The notes under the pieces are model-generated. The model was not told the origin of the DNA. It saw only the letters and a program-made list of their open reading frames with translations, and ran no database searches. The position numbers and the translations under genes were made by a program. From Pseudomonas entomophila (GTDB lineage Bacteria; Pseudomonadota; Gammaproteobacteria; Pseudomonadales; Pseudomonadaceae), in assembly GCF_029193575.1 (NCBI RefSeq), contig NZ_JARGCS010000036.1, forward strand, positions 221,639 to 285,638: 64,000 nt of DNA. The letters run 5' to 3'. Below, in pieces: positions 18,945-26,972 of this stretch (positions within the stretch are counted from its first letter, which is position 1; each line of letters opens with the position of its first letter).

Positions 18945-20073
18945 TCCAATTTCGGTAAAACTGTACCAGCGCTGTGGCGAGGTCCGGCCGAGCGGCCTGC
19001 AAAGCGCACCATTGCCGGGCGTGGGCCTGCAGTTCCGACCAGTGCGCCAGCGCCTCGCGCCAGGCTTGGCCCATGTCATGGTCCATGTTCCAGGCGCGCC
19101 ACAGTTCGACCAGCGCGTCACCGGCCTGCTCCGACAGGCCCCGCCGATAGATCGCCAGGAACGCTTCGAGTTTTTCCCAGTGGGCGTTTTCTTCCTGTAC
19201 GTAGATGTGCCATAGCAAGGGCCTGCCGGCCCATTGCGCGCGAACGAACGAGTCCTCGCCGCGCACGGCGTTGAAGTCGCAGCACCAGAGCAGGCGGTCG
19301 TAGTCCTCTTGGCTGACGAACGGCAGCACCTGCACCGTCAACCCACCGCGCTCGCGCACATCGCCCACGCCCAGTGCCGGCTCGCCGAACCAGGCGCGCA
19401 CATCGGCGAGGATGCGCCCCTCAGGCACTAGCATGTGGGTCGGCTGGGAGTCTTCGGCCATGGCCTGGAACCAACTGCCCAACTGCCGGTTCTCGTAGGC
19501 GAACAGCGACACCAGCCGCGCCCCTGGCCGAGGCTGCACGCCCAGGCCGCCAAGAAACGCGGTGCGTGCAGCCGCGTCGGCCTCGAAGGCCTGACGCTGG
19601 AGCAACAGGCTGGCCTCGCGCAGCAGGCCGCCGGTTTTGTCGGTGAAACCGGGGAAGAAGAAGCGCTTGCGCAGGCCATTGGCCTGGGGCGAGGCCAGGC
19701 CGTGGCAGCCTTCGACCCAGTCCTCGGCACTGAGGTATTCCAGGTTCAGCCACAGCGCCGGGGTGGCGCGTTGCACCAGCGCGTCGACATAGGCGGGCGG
19801 CAGGCTACAGCCGAAGGCGCCGATCACCACCTGGGCAGTGTCGACCGCTGACCAATCGGGCATCCAGTGGCGCACGTCCACACCCTGCCGCCACTGCTGC
19901 GCGGCGCCGGGATCGGCCCCCGGGCACAAGCGGGCGAAGGCCGCCAAGTCATCGACCCACAGGCGCACGGCCAGGCTATGCTCAGCCGCCAACTGGCGGG
20001 CCAGGCGCCAGGTCACGCCAATGTCGCCATAGTTGTCGACGACCGTGCAGAAGATGTCCCAGCGGGTCTTCAT
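18940..20073 (-). CDS. earP: EF-P arginine rhamnosyltransferase EarP
   Basis: 377-residue inverting glycosyltransferase (DUF2331) that attaches rhamnose from dTDP-beta-L-rhamnose to EF-P Arg32. The N-terminal VVDNYGDIGVTWRLARQL carries the catalytic Asp13 and Asp17, and the C-terminal RGEDSFVRAQWAGRPLLWHIY contains the conserved Glu near 273. Length equals that of P. putida EarP as I recall it. The ATG at 20073 has a very strong GGGGAGAGGG ribosome site; a longer open frame upstream is not homologous. It precedes efp, 48 bases away. Confidence 0.95.
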   Translation of the reverse strand: MKTRWDIFCTVVDNYGDIGVTWRLARQLAAEHSLAVRLWVDDLAAFARLCPGADPGAAQQWRQGVDVRHWMPDWSAVDTAQVVIGAFGCSLPPAYVDALVQRATPALWLNLEYLSAEDWVEGCHGLASPQANGLRKRFFFPGFTDKTGGLLREASLLLQRQAFEADAAARTAFLGGLGVQPRPGARLVSLFAYENRQLGSWFQAMAEDSQPTHMLVPEGRILADVRAWFGEPALGVGDVRERGGLTVQVLPFVSQEDYDRLLWCCDFNAVRGEDSFVRAQWAGRPLLWHIYVQEENAHWEKLEAFLAIYRRGLSEQAGDALVELWRAWNMDHDMGQAWREALAHWSELQAHARQWCALQAARPDLATALVQFYRNWI

Positions 20074-20205
20074 CCCTCTCCCCTCTCGACGCGGAAAACC
20101 GCGGATTGTGCGGATTAATTCTCGCCGACAAAAGCATCGCCGCTGAAAAAACCCACATCGCCATGCGACAATGCCGCCCACGACCCGCCCTGCCAGGAGG
20201 CTGCC

Positions 20206-20598
20206 ATGCCCCGCCACCGCGAACTGAAGATCACCTTGAAACCCGTGCAGTTGATCCTGTGCGTGGCCCTGGGCCTGTGGCTTGGCGCCGTGGCAATCGC
20301 CCTGAGCCTGTGGCTGGCCTGGCGCCAATGGCCGCAGCAGGTGGAGCCAGTGGCCCAGGCCATCGCCCCGGCAGTGCTGGCACCCACCCCGCCCCCTGCG
20401 CCACCGGCCGATGCCCAGGCCGAAATGTTCGAGCGCTACAAGGACATCCTGCACAAACAGGAAGCCCAGCAGGCCGCCGAGGCCGCCCAAGGCAACATGC
20501 GCAACCTGAACAACCCCAAGTGCCAGTTCTGGCTGCAGCAAAACCGCACCGCGCCGACCGACAAGAGCCAGGCCAACGTGCTGGAGTTCTGCTACTGA
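20206..20598 (+). CDS. Single-pass membrane protein of unknown function
   Basis: 130-residue protein: a basic N-terminus, one membrane helix (about 14-38), a proline/alanine-rich linker (PAVLAPTPPPAPPADAQ) and a small exported domain containing two Cys (KCQFWLQQN and EFCY) that could pair. AGGAGG lies 5 bases before the start. Two bases separate it from the Gre-like gene, so they are translationally close and probably one operon. Family not recognised. Confidence 0.7.
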   Translation: MPRHRELKITLKPVQLILCVALGLWLGAVAIALSLWLAWRQWPQQVEPVAQAIAPAVLAPTPPPAPPADAQAEMFERYKDILHKQEAQQAAEAAQGNMRNLNNPKCQFWLQQNRTAPTDKSQANVLEFCY

Positions 20599-20600
20599 TC

Positions 20601-21083
20601 ATGAACAAGGCCACCCTGCTCGCGCGTATCGTCGCCACCCTCGAACACGACATGGAGGTGCTGCGCCGCGCCGCCCAGACCGCCTACGAGGCCGCCATCG
20701 CCGAAGAAAACATCGCCGAGAACAAATACGACACCCTGGGGCTGGAAGCCTCGTACCTGGCCACCGGCCAGGCGCGGCGCACGGCCGAGATCCGCCAGGC
20801 GCTGCAGACCTACCAGCAGTTGCTGTTGCGCGACTACGACCCGGCGCGAGGGGTGCAGGTCAGCAACCTGGTGACGCTGGAGGATGAGGACGGTGTGCAG
20901 CGCTTGCTGTTCCTCGGGCCGGAGGCAGCGGGGCTGAAGATTGGCGAGGGAGAGGAACTAGTAACAGTGATCACGCCGCGTTCGCCGTTGGGCCAGCAAC
21001 TGGTCGGCAAGCGTGTGGATGACGAAGTAAGCCTCGTGGTAGCCGGAGCGGCGCGGGGCCAAGTCATTGTCGAGGTTGTCTAG
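20601..21083 (+). CDS. GreA/GreB-family transcription factor-like protein
   Basis: 160-residue protein with an N-terminal coiled coil (about 1-75, including AEENIAENKYDTLGLEASYLATGQARR) and a C-terminal FKBP-like Gre domain (ITPRSPLGQQLVGKRVDDEVSLVV). Gre factors bind the RNA polymerase secondary channel; the coiled-coil tip here is not the usual GreA/GreB tip, so transcript-cleavage activity is uncertain. The start at 20601 leaves 2 bases after the previous stop. Confidence 0.75.
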   Translation: MNKATLLARIVATLEHDMEVLRRAAQTAYEAAIAEENIAENKYDTLGLEASYLATGQARRTAEIRQALQTYQQLLLRDYDPARGVQVSNLVTLEDEDGVQRLLFLGPEAAGLKIGEGEELVTVITPRSPLGQQLVGKRVDDEVSLVVAGAARGQVIVEVV

Positions 21084-21098
21084 ACGGGCCCATCACTG

Positions 21099-21130
21099 CT
21101 GTAGAAGCGGGCTTGCCCCGCGATAGGGCC
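21099..21130. repeat. REP palindrome
   Basis: Single REP unit (gaagcgggcttgccccgcga core) between the convergent Gre-like and LysR genes. Confidence 0.8.
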
Positions 21131-21138
21131 GGCACGGC

Positions 21139-22071
21139 CTACCCCTCCTCCAGCGCATTGAACCGCCGCGCCAACCCCTGCTCGGCGAAGCGCTCCGCCA
21201 CATAATCGATGAACGCCCGGGTCTTGCCCGGCAGCAGCTTGTGCTCGGCGTAATACAGGCTGATGTTGCCATCGTCCACGTACCAGTCCGGCAACACCCG
21301 CTGCAAACACCCAGAAGCGAAGCAAGGCACGGCGAACGGCAAGCTCACCAGAGCGATCCCCAACCCTTGCTCTGCCACCGCGCAGGCGGCGTCCGAATCG
21401 CTCATGGTCATGCCCTGACGCAACGCCAAAGGGCGCTGCTCGTGCCAACGACTGGTCAGCGGCCAGGAGCGCACACGGCCCGTTTGCGGTGAACGGATCA
21501 GGATGCCGTCATGCCGCTGCAGGTCCTCCGGCACCATGATCGGCGCATGTCGCGCCAGGTATTCGGGCGCGGCCACCAGCACCCGGTGTGCCGGCGCCAA
21601 GCGCCGCGCCACGACCCCCAGCGGCAGGTCGAAGCCACCACCGATAGCCGCGTCGAACCCCTGGCCGATCAGGTCCACCTGGCGATTGTCGAAATGCCAG
21701 TCCGGGATGATCGCCGGGTAACGCCGCAAGAACTCGCCCAACAGCGGCAACACATACAGACGCCCGAACACCGTGCCCATGCTCACCCGCAGCACCCCGG
21801 CCGGTTGGCCTTCGCTGCTGGCGAGGTTGGCCACCGCATGCTGGATGGTGCGAAAGCTGTCGCTGACCTCGCCGAGAAAGCGCTGCCCCGCCTCGGTCAA
21901 GGTCAGCTTGCGCGTGCTGCGCTGGAACAAGCGCACGCCCAGGCGTGCTTCGAGTTGGGCAACGTTCTTGCCCACCGCCGCCGGGGTCAGGGACAAGCGC
22001 CGTGCCGCTTCGGCGAAACTGCCGACCTCGGCGCTGCGGATGAAGCATTCGAGGCTACTGAAGGACTCCAT
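21139..22071 (-). CDS. LysR-family transcriptional regulator
   Basis: 310-residue LysR regulator: a helix-turn-helix at residues 5-62 (FIRSAEVGSFAEAARRLSLTPAAVGKNVAQLEARLG) and an effector domain starting near 90 (GVLRVSMGTVFGRLYVLPLL). It is divergent from an SDR gene 121 bases away, its likely target. Such pairs are frequent in pseudomonads; the inducer is unknown. Confidence 0.9.
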   Translation of the reverse strand: MESFSSLECFIRSAEVGSFAEAARRLSLTPAAVGKNVAQLEARLGVRLFQRSTRKLTLTEAGQRFLGEVSDSFRTIQHAVANLASSEGQPAGVLRVSMGTVFGRLYVLPLLGEFLRRYPAIIPDWHFDNRQVDLIGQGFDAAIGGGFDLPLGVVARRLAPAHRVLVAAPEYLARHAPIMVPEDLQRHDGILIRSPQTGRVRSWPLTSRWHEQRPLALRQGMTMSDSDAACAVAEQGLGIALVSLPFAVPCFASGCLQRVLPDWYVDDGNISLYYAEHKLLPGKTRAFIDYVAERFAEQGLARRFNALEEG

Positions 22072-22192
22072 GATCGATTCCCAACTAAAAGTTCACTCTG
22101 ATGATAGCGATTGCCATCTTATCAGCACCTAATTACGAGTCGATACTGGGCGCATCCAAGGCATTCGGCCTTGCCCTTTTCAGGAGAGCAAC

Positions 22193-22942
22193 ATGTCCCA
22201 GCACTCGAGCCTCGAAGGCAAAGTCGCCCTGGTCCAGGGTGGTTCGCGCGGCATCGGCGCCGCCATCGTCCGGCGCCTGGCCCGTGACGGCGCGCAGGTG
22301 GCCTTCACCTACGTCAGCTCCGCCGCCCCCGCCGAGGCCCTGGCCGCTGACATCAACGCCAGCGGCGGTCGCGCCCTGGCCTTGCGCGCCGACAGCGCCG
22401 ACGCCAGCGCCGTGCAGCAGGCGGTGGAAGATACCGTGAAGGCGTTCGGTCGCCTCGACATCCTGGTCAACAACGCCGGCGTGCTGGCGGTGGCACCGGT
22501 GGCCGAATTCGACCTGGGCGACTTCGACCGCCTGCTGGCAGTGAACGTGCGCAGCGTGTTCGTCGCCAGCCAGGCCGCGGCCCGGCACATGGGCCAGGGT
22601 GGACGGATCATCAACATCGGCAGCACCAACGCCGAGCGCATGCCGTTCGCCGGTGGCGCGCCCTACGCCATGAGCAAGTCGGCGTTGGTCGGCCTGACCC
22701 GCGGCATGGCCCGTGACCTCGGCCCGCAGGGCATCACCGTCAACAACGTGCAGCCTGGGCCGGTGGACACCGACATGAACCCGGCCAGCGGCGAGTTCGC
22801 CGACAGCCTGATCCCCTTGATGGCCATCGGGCGCTATGGGCACCCCGACGAGATCGCCAGTTTCGTCGCCTACCTGGCAGGGCCCGAGGCGGGTTACATC
22901 ACTGGGGCGAGCCTGACGGCCGATGGTGGGTTCGCGGCGTGA
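22193..22942 (+). CDS. SDR-family 3-oxoacyl reductase-like oxidoreductase
   Basis: 249-residue classical short-chain dehydrogenase/reductase with NADP-binding TGxxxGIG variant QGGSRGIGAAIVRRL (13-27), NNAG, catalytic Ser in IINIGSTNAE, and YAMSK for the Tyr/Lys pair. AGGAGAGCAAC precedes the ATG. The substrate cannot be deduced. Probably regulated by the divergent LysR protein. Confidence 0.9.
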   Translation: MSQHSSLEGKVALVQGGSRGIGAAIVRRLARDGAQVAFTYVSSAAPAEALAADINASGGRALALRADSADASAVQQAVEDTVKAFGRLDILVNNAGVLAVAPVAEFDLGDFDRLLAVNVRSVFVASQAAARHMGQGGRIINIGSTNAERMPFAGGAPYAMSKSALVGLTRGMARDLGPQGITVNNVQPGPVDTDMNPASGEFADSLIPLMAIGRYGHPDEIASFVAYLAGPEAGYITGASLTADGGFAA

Positions 22943-23094
22943 TCGTTTGACGCTGCTCATCGCGGCACGCCTGCGCCTACCGGGACAATACCCTCCCTGT
23001 AGGCGCAGGCCCCTGTCGTTGGCCAGCCCCAGCACTGGCAACCCAAGCCACTCTTGTCGATACTCCCCGCTTAACCTGCCGCCCGAGACCCCGC

Positions 23095-24273
23095 ATGCAC
23101 AGCCCTGCCCTGAGCCGCGCCCTGATCCTGCTGATGGCCACCGCCACCGGCCTGGCCGTGGCCAGCAACTACTACGCCCAACCCCTGCTGCACAGCATCG
23201 CCGAGCAGTTCGGGCTGGGCACCGCCAGCGCCGGCACCATCGTCATCGCCGCCCAGCTCAGCTACGGCGCCGGCCTGCTCCTGCTGGCACCGCTGGGCGA
23301 TTTGTTCGAGCAGCGGCGGCTGATCGTCACCATGGTCGTCATTGCCACGGTGGGCCTGGTGATCAGCGCCTGTTCGCCTAGCCTGCCTTGGCTGCTGCTG
23401 GGCACTACGCTGACCGGGCTGTTCTCGGTGGTGGCCCAGGTATTGGTGCCGATGGCGGCCGCACTCAGCGCCCCGGAGCAGCGTGGCCGGGTGGTGGGTA
23501 CGCTGATGAGTGGGTTGCTCCTGGGCATTCTCCTGGCGCGCACCGCCGCTGGCCTGATGGCTGAACTGGGCGGCTGGCGCGCCATCTACGTACTGGCCGC
23601 AGTACTGATGGCGGCAAGCGCCATCGCTTTGTACCGCAGCCTGCCCCAGCACCGCAGCCATGCCGGGCTCAAGTACCCGGCGCTGATCGGCTCGGTGTTC
23701 CGCCTGTTCGTCGAAGAGCCGGAGCTGCGCCTGCGTTCGCTGCTGGGGCTGCTGGCGTTCTGCTTGTTCGCGCTGTTCTGGACGCCGCTGGCATTCCTGC
23801 TGGCCGATGAGCCTTACCACTACCCAGACGCGGTGATCGGCCTGTTCGGCCTGGCGGGGGCGGCAGGGGCGCTGTCGGCCAACTGGGCCGGGCGCTTGGC
23901 CGACCGTGGCGCGGGGGCGTTGGGCACCACGGTCGGGCTGGCGGCGCTGCTGCTGTCGTGGTTGCCGTTGGCGTTTGCGCGGGAGTCGTTGCTGGCGTTG
24001 CTGCTGGGGGTGCTGTTGCTGGACCTGGCCGTGCAGTTGGTGCACGTGAGCAACCAGAATGCGGTGATCGGGCTGCGGCCAGAGGCGCGCACGCGGCTGA
24101 ATGCGGGGTACATCACCTGTTATTTCATTGGCGGGGCACTGGGGTCGTTGCTGGGGACGCAGTTGTTCCAACGGTTCGGCTGGATGGGCATCGTTGCGGC
24201 TGGGGTTGTGATCGGTGCGGTCGCCCTGGCGGTTTGGGGTATGTCGACGCGTGGTCGGTCTCGGGTTGCCTGA
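23095..24273 (+). CDS. MFS transporter
   Basis: 392-residue major facilitator with 12 predicted membrane helices. The MFS loop signature is seen as LAPLGDLFEQRRLIVTMVV after helix 2 and an AGRLADRGAG equivalent after helix 8. It resembles YnfM/Bcr-type drug or metabolite exporters. It probably stands alone: 152 bases follow the SDR gene and a REP follows it. Confidence 0.87.
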   Translation: MHSPALSRALILLMATATGLAVASNYYAQPLLHSIAEQFGLGTASAGTIVIAAQLSYGAGLLLLAPLGDLFEQRRLIVTMVVIATVGLVISACSPSLPWLLLGTTLTGLFSVVAQVLVPMAAALSAPEQRGRVVGTLMSGLLLGILLARTAAGLMAELGGWRAIYVLAAVLMAASAIALYRSLPQHRSHAGLKYPALIGSVFRLFVEEPELRLRSLLGLLAFCLFALFWTPLAFLLADEPYHYPDAVIGLFGLAGAAGALSANWAGRLADRGAGALGTTVGLAALLLSWLPLAFARESLLALLLGVLLLDLAVQLVHVSNQNAVIGLRPEARTRLNAGYITCYFIGGALGSLLGTQLFQRFGWMGIVAAGVVIGAVALAVWGMSTRGRSRVA

Positions 24274-24295
24274 GGTGCAGCGGGAGGATGATCTG

Positions 24296-24326
24296 GCGCT
24301 ATCGCGGGCTTGCCCCGCGATAGCGC
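24296..24326. repeat. REP palindrome
   Basis: Nearly perfect inverted repeat gcgctatcgcggg / ccccgcgatagcgc between the convergent MFS and aprF genes. Confidence 0.8.
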
Positions 24327-24335
24327 TGGCACTGG

Positions 24336-25574
24336 CTACGGCCCGTTCGACACGAACGCCTCATCCACCCGCGCCAACTGCTCCTCGCTCAGCGTCCCCG
24401 CCTGGTAATGCAGCTTGATCCACGCCAGCAGGTAGTCATACCGCGCCTGCGCCAGGTCGCGCCGAGTGGTGGCCAACTGCTGTTCGGCATTGAGCACATC
24501 CAGGTTGACCCGCTCGCCACCCTGCACGCTCTTGCGCGTCGACACCACCAGCGCCTCGGCGGCTTGCAATGCCCGTTCGTAGGCCCGCAGCCGACTGGCG
24601 CCGGACTGGCAGGCGTTGTACTGCTTGCGCAGCTCGATCAAGGTGCCGCGGGTGCTGCCATCGAGTTCGTACTCGGCCTGTTCCACACGCCGACTGGCCT
24701 GACGCGTCGAGGCCAATACCCCGCCACCGGCGAACAGCGGCAGGCTCACCTCGATACCCACGGTGTTGGTGTCGTAGCGCTGGTTGTAGGTGTTTCCGCT
24801 GTCCGACTCCTGCCGCCGCGAGGTGGCGAACGCCGTGACCTTGGGCAAATGCCCGGCGCGATTGCGCTCGACCTCGTAGCGCGCCACCTCCAGCGCATGG
24901 CGCTGCGAGCCGAGTAGCGGGTTGCTGGCCAACGCCAGTGACTGCCAGGCCTCGTAGCCGCTGGGGGTCACCACCGGCAAGGCGAAGCCAACGCGCAGCG
25001 GCGCCAGTTCCTCCACCCGCACCGCCGGCTCGCCGATCAGCGCGCCCAGCTCGCGCAGGGCTGCATCCTGGTCGTTACGCGCCTGGATCTCTTCGGCATC
25101 GGCCAGCTCGTAACGTGCCTGGGCTTCGAGGATGTCAGTGCGGGTGCCCTCCCCAGCCTGGTACAACCGCTCGTTCTGCTGGAACTGCTGGCGGTAGGCT
25201 TGCTTGCTGGCAACGCTGATGGCGATCTGATCCTGGGCGAACAGCGCCTGGGTGTAGCTGGTCATGACCCGCACCAGCAACTGCTGGCTCTGGTCGCGGA
25301 AGCTCTCGTCGGCGAACAGGGCCTGGGCCACGCCCTTGCAGGTGGCCTTGGAATCGTTGCGCCCCTTGCTGTAGCTGTAGGAAAGATTTGGCAACAGGCC
25401 GGCGCGACCGATGGCGCGGTATTCCTGACCCGCCTCGCGCGCCTTGAACGCGGCAAGGTAGGTCGGGTCGCGGCGCAGGGCCTGCTCGTAGACCTGGAAC
25501 GGCCCCATGGCCGCCTGGGCAAGCCCTGGCGCCAGGGCACAGGCGGCCAGCAGGCCGATCAGTGAAGCGTTCAT
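24336..25574 (-). CDS. aprF: AprF-like TolC outer-membrane protein with internal deletion
   Basis: 412-residue type I secretion outer-membrane component. A signal peptide ends near residue 22 (LAQAA). The TolC repeats are recognisable, for example GVAQALFADESFRDQSQQLLVRV, GEGTRTDILEAQARYELA and GGERVNLDVLNAEQQL. Compared with AprF proteins as I remember them, some 35 residues are missing between NDSKAT (residue 78) and KGVAQ (80-84), the part that normally includes the first beta-strands (a QQPLFDYEAYARYR-like stretch). The frame is kept. Loss of barrel strands would probably abolish channel function. It follows the aprE remnant by 12 bases. Confidence 0.85.
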   Translation of the reverse strand: MNASLIGLLAACALAPGLAQAAMGPFQVYEQALRRDPTYLAAFKAREAGQEYRAIGRAGLLPNLSYSYSKGRNDSKATCKGVAQALFADESFRDQSQQLLVRVMTSYTQALFAQDQIAISVASKQAYRQQFQQNERLYQAGEGTRTDILEAQARYELADAEEIQARNDQDAALRELGALIGEPAVRVEELAPLRVGFALPVVTPSGYEAWQSLALASNPLLGSQRHALEVARYEVERNRAGHLPKVTAFATSRRQESDSGNTYNQRYDTNTVGIEVSLPLFAGGGVLASTRQASRRVEQAEYELDGSTRGTLIELRKQYNACQSGASRLRAYERALQAAEALVVSTRKSVQGGERVNLDVLNAEQQLATTRRDLAQARYDYLLAWIKLHYQAGTLSEEQLARVDEAFVSNGP

Positions 25575-25586
25575 CGCAGCCGGTCC

Positions 25587-25661
25587 TTATTGTTCGGTCA
25601 AGGCAGTGCCCGCGCGGTCGAGCAGGGGCTTGAACAGGTAGTTGAGCAGCGAGCGCTCGCC
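25587..25661 (-). pseudogene. aprE: aprE remnant (last 24 codons of membrane-fusion protein)
   Basis: Reading the frame ending at TAA 25589-25587 gives GERSLLNYLFKPLLDRAG..., the typical C-terminal tail of AprE/HlyD-type periplasmic adaptors. Nothing else of the roughly 430-codon gene is present. Its first codons coincide with the truncated end of aprD, so one deletion joins them. Confidence 0.8.
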
Positions 25662-26508
25662 CCATCAGGATGGACCCGGCAATCATCATGCCCGGGGTCA
25701 TCCGCCCTTCGATCACCAGCAGCGCACCTAAGCCCAACACCAGCGATTGCAGGCACAGCCGCAGGGCCTTGCTGGTAGCGGTGATCACGGCCGAGGTGTC
25801 GCTGGCCTGGTTCTGCAGATCGAGAAAGCGCCCGTGCAGGGCGAACCAGCGCTGGCGCAAGGCGCCGAGCATGCCCATGGCCTGGATGCTCTCGGCATTG
25901 CGCAGTTGGCTGCCAGCCAGGGCGCTGGACTGTTGCTGCAGGGCGCAGGCCTCGGCCATCGGCTTATGGGTCAGCCGTTCATTGAGCAGCGCCAGCAGCA
26001 CCAGCAACAGCGCGCCGGCGCAGGCAAGCACGCCGAGCCAGACGTTGAACAGGAAAATCACCGCCAGGTACACCGGGAACCATGGCGCGTCGAAGAAGGC
26101 GAACAGTGCAGGTCCGGTGACGAATTGGCGCACCTGGGTCAGGTCGTTCAAGGCCTGCCCGGCGGCGCCGTCGCCCTGGCGTAAGTTGCGCTCGAAGGCC
26201 GCGCGATACACCTTGAGGTTAAAACTTTTTTCCAATTGGCTGCCCACGCGGATAACGATGAAACTGCGCACGGCTTCGAGCACGCCAATATAAGCAAAGC
26301 AGCCCACCACCATCAGCGTGAGCATCCACAAGGTGGTTTCATTCTGCGAAGTCAGCACACGGTCGTACACTTGCAGCATATAAATAGAAGGGACCAACAT
26401 CAGGATATTGATCAGCGCGGTAAAACACCCCACGCTGATCAACGGCGATTTGAATTCGCCGAGTGCCACCCACAAGGGCGCCCCGGGCGTATGGCTCGGT
26501 TGTTTCAT
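25651..26508 (-). pseudogene. aprD: aprD, truncated type I secretion ABC transporter
   Basis: The first about 286 codons encode the AprD membrane domain (starting MKQPSHTPGAPLW, with LMLVPSIYMLQVYDRVLTSQNETTLWML and MTPGMMIAGSILMGRAL). At that point homology stops; the whole nucleotide-binding domain (Walker A, ABC signature, Walker B; about 290 residues) is missing. Translation would run on out of frame through the aprE tail and aprF to 25135, adding about 170 unrelated residues. Without ATPase the exporter cannot work. It lies 37 bases after aprI. Confidence 0.88.
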
Positions 26509-26545
26509 GTTTTACCCTGGTTGCCGTTATAACTTGGCGGTTGGC

Positions 26546-26923
26546 TTATTTGCCCTGGCGTTCAAGCACAAGTTGCCGGCCCTCGGCCGACGTCCAGGTA
26601 TAACGTTGCCCTCCCTCGCGGCTGAAGTGCACCCCCGTGGCGCCGTCTGCGGCCACCAGCGCCAGGGTGTCGGGGGTCACCAACCAGGACCCCGGGCGCA
26701 GGCCCAGCAGGCGCTCGGCACACACCAGGTCACCGTGCACGGCGCCTTCGCTGGCGGCCAGGCGCAGGGCACAGCCGTCGGCCGCCTGCGATTGCGGGTA
26801 AAGCCGCCAGTCGCCGGCCAGTTGCGCGGCGTTGGGGAGTAGCAGGCTGCTCGCCATACCTACCTCGGTCATCGACATCAGGGGAATCGCGCCCAGCGCG
26901 ATCATTCGCTTGATTGCTCGCAT
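26546..26923 (-). CDS. aprI: Alkaline protease inhibitor AprI (Inh family)
   Basis: 125-residue periplasmic inhibitor of serralysin metalloproteases. An N-terminal signal peptide (about 1-24) precedes the mature SSLLLPNAAQLAGDWRLYP; Inh proteins insert their N-terminus into the protease active site. Two Cys (DGCALRL and DLVCAERL) form the family disulfide. The C-terminus RYTWTSAEGRQLVLER is typical of the beta-barrel. ATG 26923 was chosen for the signal peptide. It is the only gene of the apr locus that looks undamaged. Confidence 0.85.
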   Translation of the reverse strand: MRAIKRMIALGAIPLMSMTEVGMASSLLLPNAAQLAGDWRLYPQSQAADGCALRLAASEGAVHGDLVCAERLLGLRPGSWLVTPDTLALVAADGATGVHFSREGGQRYTWTSAEGRQLVLERQGK

Positions 26924-26972
26924 CCATCCACCTCGCGGGGCAAGGGGTGGCCCGCAGGCCACCCCCGCGCCA

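Noticed and set aside
25135..26508. 457-codon AprD reading frame as a genuine novel protein
   Set aside because: After residue about 286 the translation is the out-of-frame reading of the aprE tail and aprF, so the extension is a by-product of the deletion.
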